Shown here in pieces: positions 40,929 to 51,732 of a stretch of DNA of 64,000 nucleotides. Positions within the stretch are counted from its first letter, which is position 1. Each line of letters opens with the position of its first letter. The notes beneath the pieces were generated by a model. That model saw only the letters and a list, made by a program, of their open reading frames with translations. It did not search any database and was not told the DNA's origin. Source of the DNA: Sacculina carcini (lineage: Eukaryota > Arthropoda > Thecostraca > Sacculinidae); the NCBI GenBank assembly GCA_916048095.2, contig OU696576.1, positions 3,388,501-3,452,500 on the forward strand, written 5' to 3'. The position numbers were made by a program, and so were the translations under genes.

Positions 40929-43252
40929 CATTATAACCTCCGCTGACGAACGCGTCAGCTCACGAACTTTTCGCCTCACGAACATTAAATTCGCCAGTAT
41001 ACAGCCTCGGCTGACGAACTAGTTTTTGGCGGACGAACTAAACCACGCGGCCGAATAGCGCCACGGTGGCGGCCACGCTCACGGCGTCCCAGTTCGTCAC
41101 CGCCTTTCGTTAAGTGCGCACGTGGTTTGTGTTTGATATATATTTTGGACCATATTGAGTGTACTTTCGCTATTATGGGACCGAAAAAGACCCCACCATA
41201 GGCTAGTGTTGAGCCTAAGAAAAGATTGAAGAAAATTATGATCGAGCAGAAGAACATCATTGAAAAACACGACGAGGTGTGCGTTTGTGTGACTTAGCGT
41301 CCCAGTACCAGTAGGTTAAGTCTACCATTGCTACCATCCTTAAGAACAAGGAAGCTATTATGGGTGCGTGTGTGGATAAGGGTGTTTCTGTGTTGTCTAA
41401 GCAACGGTCTCAGGCAATAGAAGAGGTTGAAAACCTTCTGTTGATTTGGATTAATGAAAAGCAGATAGTAGGTGACAGTGTGAGTTAGAGTATCATCGCC
41501 GAGAAAGCACGGCAACTTCACTCGGATATCATCAAGATGCAAGCTGGAAGTTCGCCATCCATTGATGATTTCAAGGCTAGCCACGGTTGGTTCGAGAAGT
41601 TTAAGCGTCTTACAGGGATTCACAGTGTCATTCGTCATGGTGAGGCAGCCAGTTCTGATGATAAAGCTGCCGAAGCTTACAAAGAATTATTTCTCAAGAT
41701 GGTGGAAGAAGAAGGCTATGTTCCTCATCAAGTGTTTAATGCTGATGAAACCGGTCTTTTTTGGAAAAAGATGCCTAAGCGGACTTTCATTACACAGGAA
41801 GAGAAGTCCGTCCCTGGGCATAAGCCTATGAAAGATAGGCTAACCGTCCTGATGTGCGGCAATGCCAGTGGCGACTGTAAGATACAACCAATGTTGGTTT
41901 AACACTCAGAAAACCCCAAGGGCATTCAAGAAAAACCAGGTGGTTGAATCCAAGCTTCCTGTAATGTGGAATTCCAACACCAAAGCTTGGGTTACTCCTC
42001 TCCTGTTTATGGACTGGATGCATGATATTTTCGCTCATTCAGTGAGGAAATATCTCCCTGTCAAGTGTCTTCTTCTCCTTGACAATGCCCCAGCGCATCC
42101 ACCAAGTTTGGAGGAGGAACTTTAAGGTGATCTTGAATTTATCAAGGTCAAATTTATCCCTCCCAACACAACCCCCCTCCTGCAGCCCATGGACCAGCAA
42201 GTGATCGAAGCTTTAAGAAGCTTTACACTAAGGTTTTATTTACTCGGTGCTATAAACCGACCAACATGACCAATGACACCGACCTATCCCTTATAGGGAT
42301 TATTGGAAGGACCATTTCAATGTATATCATTGTGTTCAACTGATAGAAAAGGATTGACATGGTGTTACCTTTCGAACCTTGAAAGCAGCATGGAAGAAGT
42401 TGTGGCCCGCATGCATCCTTGAGAGGGATTTTGAAGGATTTGATCCTCAAGACTCTGTTGTTGTGAACGACAATATTTCCATGGGACAGAACATGGGACT
42501 CAGTGGATACAAATGATGTCGAGGAGCTTGCTGCTGACCATAATGAGGTCCTCAACACAGAGGATTTTATTTGCCTTCAAGAGGACAAGCAGAAGGAAGC
42601 CATTCAGGAGTTGTCATCTGAGGACGAGGAGATGGCTGCAGCATCAAGTGAGAGCATCAAGACCATGCTAGCTAAGTGGAGTGATGTGCAGGCTTTTATC
42701 GAGCAGTACCATTCAGAAAAGACTGTGGCTATGAGAATCATCGACATGATGAATGATAATGTGATGCCTCAGTTTCGTAAGACCATACAGCTGAGAAAGC
42801 AACAGGTGTCAATTAAGAGGTTTCTAGTCAGCAAAAAGGATAAAGGAAAGGATCTTTCTAAGAAGCAAAGAAGAGAAGCCACACCGGAGATTGAGTTACC
42901 TACATTGCTTATGGAAGCTGACTCTCCTTCCAAACAGTAACTCCCTCCCTCCCTCTTATTTCTTTAATTACCATTCGTTCGTTCAATACAATTATTTTAT
43001 TACAATTCGTTTCTTTTATTATTTTCGTTCATTTCTTTAATTACAATACAATAACACATTTATTATACATACAATAAGGTATTTTTCAGTCTTAAGGCTT
43101 ATTTAGTAGAAAATTATGTTTTATGGGGACCTGGGAACGGATTATTATCATTTTAATGGTTTCTTATGGGAAATAAATGTTCGGAAGACGAACTTTTTGT
43201 CTTACGCACACTTTCTGGGAACCAATTATGTCCGTGAGCCGAGGTATCACTG
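40929..43252 (+). mobile_element. Tigger (pogo group) DNA transposon, near full length
   Basis: The terminal inverted repeats begin CATTATAACCTCCGCTGACG at 40929 and, on the other strand, CAGTGATACCTCGGCTCACG at 43252, flanked by TA (40927-40928, 43253-43254). The 2324-bp length is typical of autonomous Tigger1-type elements. It lies in the spartin intron between exons B and C. The 5' terminal repeat is more diverged than the 3' one. Confidence 0.9.
41175..42940 (+). pseudogene. Tigger1-like transposase (broken)
   Basis: It opens with MGPKKTPP, a stop, and a CENP-B-like helix-turn-helix region (EPKKRLKKIMIEQKNIIEKH). After frame breaks, FKASHGWFEKFKRLTGIHSV lies near 41569. The DDE domain has QVFNADETGLFWKKMP near 41729 (first acidic pair), MKDRLTVLMCGNASGDCKIQ, KLPVMWNSNTKAWVTPLLF and LLLLDNAPAHPPSL near 42070 (second acid). 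The C-terminal part resumes in frame at 42503. Stops at about 41214, 41487, 41900 and 42123 inactivate it. The close resemblance to vertebrate TIGD1-type sequence is notable. Confidence 0.88.
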
Positions 43253-43338
43253 TATATGATTCAGCCTGTTATGTATATCAGGGCTGCTGTCGTATTGTGA
43301 CTGTTGCCACTCTTGTAAATTTGTCTCTGATTTGGCAG

Positions 43339-43578
43339 GCGCTTATGTTGTGCTGGTAATAGCACCACCGGCGACTGCTGCTGATGATGGCCGTGATATG
43401 GGTCGGCGCGTGCACAGTCTGCTGGAGCACCACGCCATGCTGTTGCTGAGACAGCCGGAGCCTTACACTGGCAAGTCGACAATTGTGCCGCAGTCGGCGC
43501 TGGTCGAGGAGAGAGTCAACTACAACGCTGCCTCCGACCACTCTACCGCCTCCCAGCTGTCATCCACACTGGCCGCAG
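43339..43578 (+). CDS. Spartin-like protein, exon C
   Basis: The acceptor is tttggcag|GC after a short pyrimidine run, and the donor is GCAG|GTGTGT (43579). It encodes GAYVVLVIAPP (compare spartin GSYVGVVLSS), then a helix, RRVHSLLEHHAMLLLRQPEP, and a serine-rich linker (YNAASDHSTASQLSSTLAAG at the junction). Phases 1/1 fit exons B and D. The intron before it holds the Tigger at 40929-43252, which ends 86 bp upstream of the exon. Confidence 0.85.
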
Positions 43579-43651
43579 GTGTGTGCGTGTTTTTGTTTGA
43601 TTGAATGCATTTGCATTCCAACATGTTCACCGAGCATCGTTCCTTGGCGGA

Positions 43652-43654
<3 letters not shown>

Positions 43655-43732
<78 letters not shown>

Positions 43733-43866
43733 GTATGTTTGTATATGTGTGTGTGTGTGTGTGTCTGTTTGTGTATGTGTGTGTGTTTATCTCTGTTTGT
43801 ATGTGTGTCTGTGTATTTGTATGTGTGTGTGTGTGTGTCTGTTTGTATGTATGTCTGTGTGTGTAT
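43655..43866. repeat. (GT)n-rich microsatellite
   Basis: About 210 bases of GT with scattered TTTGTATG interruptions, in the intron after spartin exon C. Confidence 0.95.
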
Positions 43867-44070
43867 ATTCACCGCGAGAAAGAAATCGTTGACGCTTGTG
43901 CCTCGCTTTCCATTAATATAATTTTTCAACATTTCAATTATGTATTTAATTCCTATTTCCACTGTCAATTTATTTCATTCTTTGATACTGCTATGAGTAT
44001 GTGTGTGTGTGTGCGTTCGTGTGAGTCCGTTGGATTGTCTATATGTGCGTGGTTGGCCACCTCTCAACAG

Positions 44071-44280
44071 GTGGTGAGATACTGGCGCGCGGTGTAACCG
44101 ATGGTGCGGCCAAACTGTCTCGCTGTATTGGCCGCGCCACCACATACTGGATTGACTCCAGCAGTGGTGACGGCGGTCACGAGGAGGAGCGAGCGGTCAA
44201 TGTTGACCCGCGACTGCAGAGCTCATTGTCAGCCGCCGAACAAGTCTCGTCGAGCGTGGTCACTGCCAGCGATCGCATCG
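44071..44280 (+). CDS. Spartin-like protein, exon D (start of senescence domain)
   Basis: The acceptor is ctcaacag|GT and the donor is TCG|GTCAGC (44281), a weaker but valid GT. It encodes GGEILARGVTDGAAKLSRCI, a linker rich in acidic residues and LQSSLSAAEQVSSSVVTASD. The pattern of small-residue amphipathic helices matches the plant-related senescence domain of spartins (ISKGL..GA..). The donor lies immediately before a long GT microsatellite. Confidence 0.82.
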
Positions 44281-44286
44281 GTCAGC

Positions 44287-44288
<2 letters not shown>

Positions 44289-44360
<72 letters not shown>
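44289..44360. repeat. (GT)n microsatellite
   Basis: A pure GT run beginning nine bases after the donor of spartin exon D. Confidence 0.95.
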
Positions 44361-44362
<2 letters not shown>

Positions 44363-44905
44363 ATGTGAGAGAGAGATTACATGCGTGTGTTCTGTGTATG
44401 AGGTTCTGTGAAAAATTTGCACATACACACATGTAGTATTTGCAGTACAGTATGAATGTGAATTTCCCACCGATAAGTCACTGTAGCACTTCAGAGGCTA
44501 TGCACAGTAGGCTCCAAATGCTTGAGCGTACGAGTGTTGATATAATTCATTTACGTGTAAATTGAACCTCGCTTTAAATATCACGGGTTAAGTAGCGAAG
44601 CCAATGTTGACTTCTACCAGGATACTCAAAATTATGATGTGATGTGTTTTTGAGCAGCATTAGAGGTCGGTTTGTGTTTCGTGGCAACCGCTCTCTGTTG
44701 TGCAATCTACCAAACATTTGGTCTCTGTATTTCCAGCTATGTGTAGTCAAACGTTATCCATCAATATGAATAAAGTCAAAATATAAACAATCATATTTTT
44801 TATGTCAGATTCATGCCGTCAATAAAAATACAAATGTGTTTGTTGTGTTGGCGGTCACTGTATTGATGTGTGTGTGTTTGCTTGCGCACGTATGTACACA
44901 CTCAG
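44361..44905. other. Intron sequence between spartin exons D and E
   Basis: No element or gene is recognised here. Confidence 0.5.
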
Positions 44906-45057
44906 TGGGCGCGGTGGGTCAAGGTACCGTGTGTCTTGCGCGCTACCTGGCGCCTCATGTGCGCGCCGCTGGCACTCAGCTTTTGCGTGCCAGTGGCGTT
45001 GTCAGCAGCAACAACAACGAAGGATCGGTCAACGACGACGATGCCGTCGAGAAAACG
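44906..45057 (+). CDS. Spartin-like protein, exon E (senescence domain)
   Basis: The acceptor is cactcag|TG and the donor is AACG|GTCAGT (45058). It encodes VGAVGQGTVCLARYLAPHVR and a linker ending DDDAVEKT. LAPHV matches the conserved ELAPHVKKHG segment of spartin. The exon ends in phase 0, which fits exon F 16.3 kb downstream. Confidence 0.85.
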
Positions 45058-45639
45058 GTCAGTACAGTGCATGTGTGTAAACTTTATTCACATGTGTTTA
45101 TTTAGTACATGTGTGTGTGTGTGTGTGGTAATGTATGTATACACCGATTTGTTGATATGGGATAAGATCTTTTAGGCTCGGACTGTCCCGTTTCGGTAGC
45201 CACAATTGTCCAGCTTTGTCTTAAATGTGATAATACTTTCACTATCGACTACTTCTTCCCTTAATTTATTCCATTTATCCACGCATCTATACGGAAAACT
45301 TAACTTTTTCAAATTACTGCAGCACCTAGTTTTTCAGTTTTATTTTGTGTCCTCTTCTTACACTGGATTGTGCAAGGTCCCCTCGTTCTCGTCTTTTGTA
45401 ACCAATGTAACCAGTCCCAATTTTTCCAATCTTTCTCGATATGTTAATTATTCAGCTCTGGTATCAACTTAGTTGCTATCCTCTGAGCCCTCTCCAATTT
45501 TGCAACTTCTTTTTTCATATGTGGTGACCAAACAATTTTTGCGTATTCCGATTTGGGTCTTATTATTATTGACACTATTACACTATTCTTATTACACTAT
45601 TATTTTTTCTGAGGGTTTCTATACCTTTTACAATTTCAT

Positions 45640-45793
45640 TTGTCCCAACTGAAATCAAAGTTGTCCCAACTGAAATCAAAATTGTCCCAACTGAAATCAA
45701 AATTGTCCCAACTGAAATCAAAATTGTCCCAACTGAAATCAAAGTTGTCCCAACTGAAATCAAAGTTGTCCCAACTGAAATCAAAATTGTCCC
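45640..45793 (+). repeat. 21-bp tandem repeat, left tip of the foldback element
   Basis: About seven near-identical units of TTGTCCCAACTGAAATCAAAA. They differ mainly at the last bases (AAA-G or AAA-A). Confidence 0.95.
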
Positions 45794-46840
45794 AGCTAGA
45801 ACCACAATGTATGTTATTGATTTTACATTAAATATCAAACTTAATTGTTATCAGTACATTTTATTGTATTTCACATGGAAAAATTAGCATTAGTCGTAAA
45901 ACATAGATATATACTACTTACTATGTACTATACAATTATGTGTTACGGTATGTACTACAATTACAATGCAGATATGTACCGTACGTACTTACTTTATGAG
46001 GAACTCTATCAGCCAATATAGCAATGTCAGCGTATATACCACCAGCGCGTGTACTTAAATTCTAGGAACAAAGCAAGATATCACAACTCAACACAATCAC
46101 AACGCAACATGGCCCACTAAAACACCTTCACTGACAAACACGCACGAACGTTCTGCGCAAACAACTGCCCTATGGCGCGCACTGCCCAGCCCCCTGCATC
46201 CCCCTGCTCGCTCATAGCACGTGCATACAACATACATACACTCACACTACCTCACACAGACAAATAGACACCATACACACATATATATACACATACACAC
46301 GTGATGCCTGAACACTTGCCATAAGACGGAATGTACCGTCTCTGAAAGTATGATGTTTCTGTAGGTGTGTGTGTGTGTGCACGATTTGATCGCGAGTGCT
46401 CTCCGAGAACAGTGGCTCTATACGCTGACACTGATATTGGCTGATAGATTGCGCGTCATAGGGCAGTTGTTTGCGCAGAAAGTTCGAGCGTATTTGTTAG
46501 TGAAGGTGTTTTAGTGGGTCATGTTTCGTTGTGATTGTGTTGAGTTGAGATATCTTGCTTTGTTCCTAGAATTTAAGTATGCGCGCTGGTGGTATATACG
46601 CTGACATTTATATATTGGCTGATAGAGTTCCTCATAAAGTAAGTACGCACGGTACATATCTGCATTGTAATTGTAGTACATACCGTAGCACATAATTGTA
46701 TAGTACATAGTAAGTAGTATATATCTATGTTTTACGACTAATGCTAATTTTTTCATGTGAAATACAATAAAATGTACTGATAACAATCAAGTTTGATATT
46801 TAATGTAAAACCAATAACATACATTGTGATTCTAGCTGGG

Positions 46841-47034
46841 ACAATTTTGATTTCAGTTGGGACAATTTTGATTTCAGTTGGGACAATTTTGATTTCAGTT
46901 GGGACAATTTTGATTTCAGTTGGGACAACTCTGATTTCAGTTGGGACAACTTTGATTTCAGTTGGGACAACTTTGATTTCAGTTGGGACAATTTTGATTT
47001 CAGTTGGGACAACTTTGATTTCAGTTGGGACAAA
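46841..47034 (+). repeat. 21-bp tandem repeat, right tip of the foldback element
   Basis: About nine units of TTTTGATTTCAGTTGGGACAA, the reverse complement of the left array but with two more copies. Confidence 0.95.
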
Positions 47035-48146
47035 TGAAATTGTAAAAGGTATAGATCCAAATAGTTAAAAACGTGTCTTATCTGCGCTGTGGTCCTGTAT
47101 GCCGTACTCACAGGTTTTCCTATGTGCTTCTCCGCCGACAATGTATTATGCGCACTACACCTAGATCCTTCTCCTCCTCAACCTCCGATATTGAATCATT
47201 ACCTATCAGATATTGAAAATCGGGCCTATATATGATTTTCCTATTTTCATCACATGCCACTTTGTGTTGTTAAACTCCATGTTCCATTTGTTTGCCCATA
47301 TGGGAATATTTTCCAGGTCTTGCTGTAGCTTCATGCAGTCATCAATTGTTCTCTCCGGCCTCAAGGGTTTAGCATCGTCTTCAAATAAAATCATGTACGA
47401 CTAGTACTGAGCCTTGAGGCGCTCCGCTGGTCACACTCCTTCAACTTGATTGAGCTCCTCTGACACAAGTGGACATTTTTCGATCCGTTAAGTAATCGCT
47501 CATCCATTCATGAATTATTCCTTCTATGCCATCCACAACGTTTTGCTTCCATATTAGTATCTGCAGCGGTACCTTGTCAAAAGCCTTTTTCATATCCAGG
47601 TAGACACAGTCCACCCACCCTTCTCGTTCCTGTATTATATCAATTACTTTTGAATATTAGTTCCACAAATTTGTTTGACACGACTTTATCTGTCTGAATC
47701 CATATTGCCCCTCTGACAGGATGTTATGTCGCTCTAAATACTCGACTCATCTTTTGCTGATAATTCGTTCGCACAGTTCATACAGCACACAAGTCAGTGA
47801 CACAGGTCTATCATTTCGATGACCATTTCTCGCGCCACTTTTATATATTGGTGTGATCCACGCAGTCTTCCACTCCTGGGTACTCTTCCAATGTGTAATG
47901 ATTTTTCCAATATGTCGAAAATCGGCTCCAATAGCTGCTCTTTGCATTCTTTTCAAGTATTTCCGGATATTCCGTCAGGTCCGATAGATTTCCTGTCATC
48001 GAGCTCGTTTAGCAAACTTAACACTTCTTGTCTAGTTACTGCAATGTTCTGTAGAGTATTGTCATTAGTTATTGTCTGTTCATATGTAAATTCACTTTCC
48101 TTGGTGAATACCTGCTGGAGTGTCTCGTTCATTATTTCACATATGG

Positions 48147-48351
48147 CAGCGCCCGGGAAAGTCCGGACCGCGGGCCGGCTCCGGCCCGCGGAGTGGTTCA
48201 ATCCGGACCGCGAAAGGTTTTGGAGAATGTGATGAAACCACGACTTTCGTTAATTTTTACAAATTTACCGGAAAGAATCTGCATTTTGGCCCGCTGAGCG
48301 TTCAAAAAATCTAAATTTTGGCCCGCCGAATGAAAAGTTTCCCGGGCACTG
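48147..48351. mobile_element. hAT-type MITE with perfect 8-bp target duplication
   Basis: The 205-bp element has inverted ends CAGCGCCCGGGAAA and (other strand) CAGTGCCCGGGAAA. It is flanked on both sides by ACATATGG (48139-48146 and 48352-48359). It contains a GC palindrome GCGGGCCGGCTCCGGCCCGC (48170-48189). It is inserted into the minus-strand LINE. The 8-bp duplication and CAG...CTG ends indicate hAT mobilisation. Confidence 0.93.
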
Positions 48352-48359
48352 ACATATGG

Positions 48360-48800
48360 TATCTGCATCGTCATATTCACCATTGTCGGTTATGAGGCTT
48401 CGTATCCCAGTTTTCTGTTTTAATCGATTGCTCACATATTTATAGAACAATTTTGGTTCTTCACGGCTGTTGTCGAGGATTTTTTCTCACATTTTGTCTT
48501 TTCTTGTCGACGGATTCTCACATAGCTGTTTCTTACTATTTTAGACTTTTTCCGGTTCTCTTCTGAATTTCGTCTTCTCATTTTGTTCTAGGCCTTCTCT
48601 TTCAAATGTCTTGGCAGTTCGCATTTCCTGTTGAACCACATATTTCTGCTATTCATTTCCTTGAACATTGGAACGAATTTACTCACTCCTGTATTATATA
48701 CACTCAATAATAAATCGCACTTTCCTTGAATGTTAGTCTCCTCCTATAGTTTCTCAGTCTTCTCCAAAGTTTAATTTCACCAATTATCTTCAGAAAAGCC
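48360..48800 (-). other. Continuation of decayed LINE-like sequence
   Basis: The minus strand resembles the linker between endonuclease and RT (for example FYKYVSNRLKQKTGIRSLIT near 48450), consistent with the LINE upstream of the MITE. It is too decayed to annotate further. Confidence 0.5.
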
Positions 48801-48814
48801 AAATTTATCGTTGG

Positions 48815-49790
48815 GCACACACATATCAAGCAACAGGATCAGTGAACAACCTCAACAAAAAGTCAGAAACACCCATATTTGGCAGGAAACCGACTGTAAG
48901 ATCTCCTGACAATGTGAATGCGGTGAGAGTTTTTTTCGCAAGGAGCCCGAAGAGGTTCATCCGAAGACGAAACCAAGCGCTGGGTCTTTCAGGTGTGTAG
49001 GTGCAAAGAGTCATGATCAAGGATTTTAATCTGTACCCATACAGGATCCAGATTAAGCATTAACTCACAGCGGCTGACATGACAAAACGTGTTGGGATGT
49101 GCCGGTGGTTCGAGAACAAGATCGAAGAGGATCCTGATTTTCTTGATGTTTAGTTCAGTGACGAAGCTCACTTCTTTCTCTGTGGGCAAGTCAACAACAA
49201 TAACAATGTTTTCTTGGGCACGCAAGCCCCAGACGAGGTGCTTCAGAGGTCCTTGCACTCTGTGAAATGCACGCCCTGGTTGGCCATCTCAAAACATGGG
49301 ATAATCTGACCATTTTGGTTTTATAACACAGACGACCTTTGTGACAGCGGCATTAACTGTCACAAAGAAGCGTTACATTACGGTGCGTAACAAGTTCTGG
49401 AGGGCACTTGGGTCAGGTCGCGGTGCGAGTCGAGATGTACAATGGTTCCAACAAGATGGAGCAACTCCACATAAAGCTAACATTACGATGGAGTGGCTGG
49501 ACAACCGATTCCCTGATCGGCTGATCAGCAGGAGACAGGAGCCCGAGAGGTGTCCGCACTCACCCTATCTAAGCCCTCCAGGTTCTTATCTCTGGGGGTT
49601 CTTGAAGGACCTCATCTATGAGCATCGTCCTCAATCCATTGCTGAACTGAAAGTGGCCATCACCCATCAAATTTGGGCTATCAGGAGGGAAGAGTGTATC
49701 AAGGTGGTTGACAACTTTGCTCGTCGGCTCCAAGTGTGCTTGCAGCGCAAAGGTGGTCATTTGGAACATGTGCTCTAGCAAAATTATCCT
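48815..49790 (+). pseudogene. Mariner/Tc1-like transposase remnant
   Basis: A helix-turn-helix-like start (IFGRKPTVRSPDNVNAVRVF near 48870, PKRFIRRRNQALGLS near 48950) is followed, through stops, by a block equivalent to the first catalytic region (FSDEAHFFLCGQVN near 49154). Then comes an open frame to 49778 with VQWFQQDGATPHKANITMEW (second acid), FPDRLISRR and YLSPPGSYLWGFLKD. In active relatives the last block is DLSPCDF or similar, so the third acid appears lost. Terminal inverted repeats were not identified. Confidence 0.78.
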
Positions 49791-50280
49791 TTAAGCGAGA
49801 AACATCAAATATTCACTTATTGTTATTGTTATCGTATCCGCTTCCAGTAAATGTAATAATTTTTTAAGTTTCTCGTCTGAGTAATAAATTATCTCTTTGT
49901 ATTTGGGCTGCATGTATTGCGAGACAACCTATACTTTATGATCATCTCATCGATTGAAAGTTTTGGAAAAAATCCCAATGTCAACCTCAACCTAGAAGAA
50001 TGTCAGCCTCATCGACATCGAGGCCATGGTTGTTCAGGGGGACCACAGGCATTCAATCATAGTTAGATCACAGTGTACAGACATCATATTGAAAAATATA
50101 AAACATTTGAAGGACACCCACTATACGCGGTGTATCCTTTGACGCTTTCCGGCAGTGATCTTTTTTCAGTTCATCAAGAAAAACTAGAAAATAACATTAC
50201 ATCTTTTCTTTGCATTTCATCATGTATAATGAGCCTAAATATATAAAATAACTAATTTCAATTAGCCAACTTCATTAATT
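49791..50280. other. AT-rich stretch, nothing recognised
   Basis: Lies between the transposase remnant and a decayed LTR element. No support for a gene. Confidence 0.4.
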
Positions 50281-50284
50281 TTAT

Positions 50285-51690
50285 GATTGCCGGCTAATGG
50301 GTTAACCATTGGCACAATTGGCAATCCAAATTCTAGTCTTGTGAGATCATTCCATATTCCGCGACAATCGACCGTCTGGAAACTCTATAATGATTTATCT
50401 ATTCTCAACCCAAGGTACGCATTTTTCAAGTCCACCAATGACACCTCATCCCCTCTACGACGCAATTCCCTAATATTGTCCAAACATGCATCCGCCTCAG
50501 CTGTAAGCGCATCCAAGTATTAGTTGAATTCTCTAAAATCCATCACCGGATCGCTGTAGCACCGCCATCATGGGTATAAGCCCTTGTTAGGGCCAGAAAC
50601 ATATTCGTCTCATGGTCTCAGTCGATCACTGGTAATCTACCGCTCCATTTCTTGGTTATATCTTTTGGACTCCGTGGGGTAGTGGTAGCACATCCGCCTC
50701 ACAAGCGGTAGGTCCGTGGCTCGAATCCCGGCGGAGAGGAATTTCATTTGACGAATTCTATAATCCAACAGACCCTGTCCGCCCAGCAGAAAATGATGAT
50801 ACCATATGGCAGTCATGTGTTGTGCCATGCATTCTGGGGAAGTGGCACTTTCTAATACTTCTTCCGTTTATGTAACGCTATAGCATGGAAAGGGTTGGTT
50901 CTGCGGTGGCAGCGAGCTGCACGGCACACATCTGTGTTTGTTAGCCTCGGCTTTTTCCCGTGTAGCAGCTGCCACTTAGGCCTTTAACCTTTAACTTTGC
51001 CACCTGCCGGAATACTGTACTGAACAGCTCTATTATATAGCATGTCTGGCTATTTTCCTCCTGCTCATTTCCAAGTGACAGTCTAAACCCTCTGTCTACT
51101 ATCGAAGTTCACTCTAAAAACTTTTCGTCAATGTGAAAGCTGGCGACCGACTAAATGGGTCGATACCAGCGCTACAACAATCTCCGACGTTGGTGTCTTG
51201 AATACGTTCTGAGGTGAGAATACCGTAACTCCTAACAGTGAAATATCATTCATACCTAAAATAAACGCCAACTGGCCGATAGGCAACAACGAGAGGACAC
51301 GCATTTGTCCAGTCCTTATACACCATACGTATAACGCTCGCAGTTGTAAAACTGAATGATTTTCGATTCCATCGAAGGAATGCTAAGTAGTGTACAATGC
51401 AAGTAGAACATTCCGTATCTACGATCACCTTTTTATTTATTTTATCCACCAATAACTGTACGCATGGGAGCGCCCCATTTACTGCTGATCAGAGACCGTC
51501 GCTGACGTCTCTTCTCGCTGGTTTCCCGACTTTGAATGTTGAACACATTTCAAAGCAATATGTCCATCTTCTCCACAGCCGAAGTACACCACAGAGCCCT
51601 TTTTGCGACACGTTCTCTCAGAGTTTCCCCATTTGCCGCACAAATAGCACCATGGTAAGTGGAACGTATTAGGTATTCCTAGGTAGGTAC
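50285..51690 (-). mobile_element. Decayed divergent LTR element (relative of the 26-30 kb one)
   Basis: On the minus strand: zinc-knuckle-like WCYLCGKWGNSERTC and CGEDGHIALKC (51650-51560), a protease-like INKKVIVDTECSTCIVHYL (51440-51385), then an RT piece with SLVDLKNAYLGLRIDKSL and LTRLEFGLPIVPMV (50450-50300). The DLK.AYL...D.SL.. and LTR..FGL blocks match the pol at 27.0-29.9 kb in kind. A SINE interrupts it at 50667-50995. Integrase and LTRs are not visible. Confidence 0.68.
50667..50995 (+). mobile_element. tRNA-derived SINE, plus strand copy
   Basis: The head is a tRNA-like fold with an anticodon-loop-like CCTCACAAG (CAC) and a B box GGCTCGAATCC. The body is homologous to 39585-39910 on the minus strand: AGCAGAAAATGATG, GCATTCTGGGGAAG, GGTTCTGCGGTGG, GTGTAGCAGCTGCCACTTAG. 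The tail is CCTTTAACCTTTAAC. Polymerase III transcription and LINE-borrowed mobility are inferred. Confidence 0.88.
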
Positions 51691-51732
51691 AAGGTATTCC
51701 TCGGCTAACGATCTCCTGGCATTCAATTATAC

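Larger units (their letters stand above)
45619..47054 (+). mobile_element. Foldback element with 21-bp repeat tips
   Basis: The element is a long inverted repeat. The left arm 45619-46173 is the reverse complement of the right arm about 46451-47054. Both ends start CTATACCTTTTACAATTTCA and continue with tandem 21-bp units of the form TTGTCCCAACTGAAATCAAAA: about 7 on the left and 9 on the right. Inner arm parts include the block TGTTTGCGCAGAA and CCTATGGCGCGC (right: GCGCGTCATAGGGCA). The loop 46174-46450 has no gene. The element interrupts a LINE; no convincing target duplication is visible. A second copy lies at 2050-7588. Confidence 0.88.
45170..48220 (-). mobile_element. CR1/jockey-like LINE, split by a foldback element and a MITE
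   Basis: Minus-strand fragments in order: RT leader (TRQEVLSLLNELDDRKSIGP, near 48040), a block equivalent to WKTAWITPIYKSGARNGHRN and RPVSLTCVLYELCERIISKR (47870-47750), a broken YLDMKKAFDKV-type block near 47600, LFEDDAKPLRPERTIDDCMK (degraded FADD, near 47390) and WANKWNMEF (near 47300). After the foldback insertion the C-terminal end follows (VWSPHMKKEVAKLERAQRIA-like near 45510, CVDKWNKLREEVVDS-like near 45270), ending near 45170. Extensively decayed. Confidence 0.8.

Noticed and set aside
43483-44432. Long valine-cysteine or threonine-histidine repeat proteins
   Set aside because: Pure translations of the GT microsatellites in spartin introns. The real exons use only parts of these frames.
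45640-45831. A small repetitive protein of SQLKSKL heptads
   Set aside because: Explained by the 21-bp tandem repeat of the foldback tip. The opposite strand is equally open.
50667-50740. A functional tRNA-Val (CAC) gene
   Set aside because: The tRNA-like head is part of a 330-bp repeat with a second copy at 39.6-39.9 kb and does not fold into a clean acceptor stem, so it is a SINE head.
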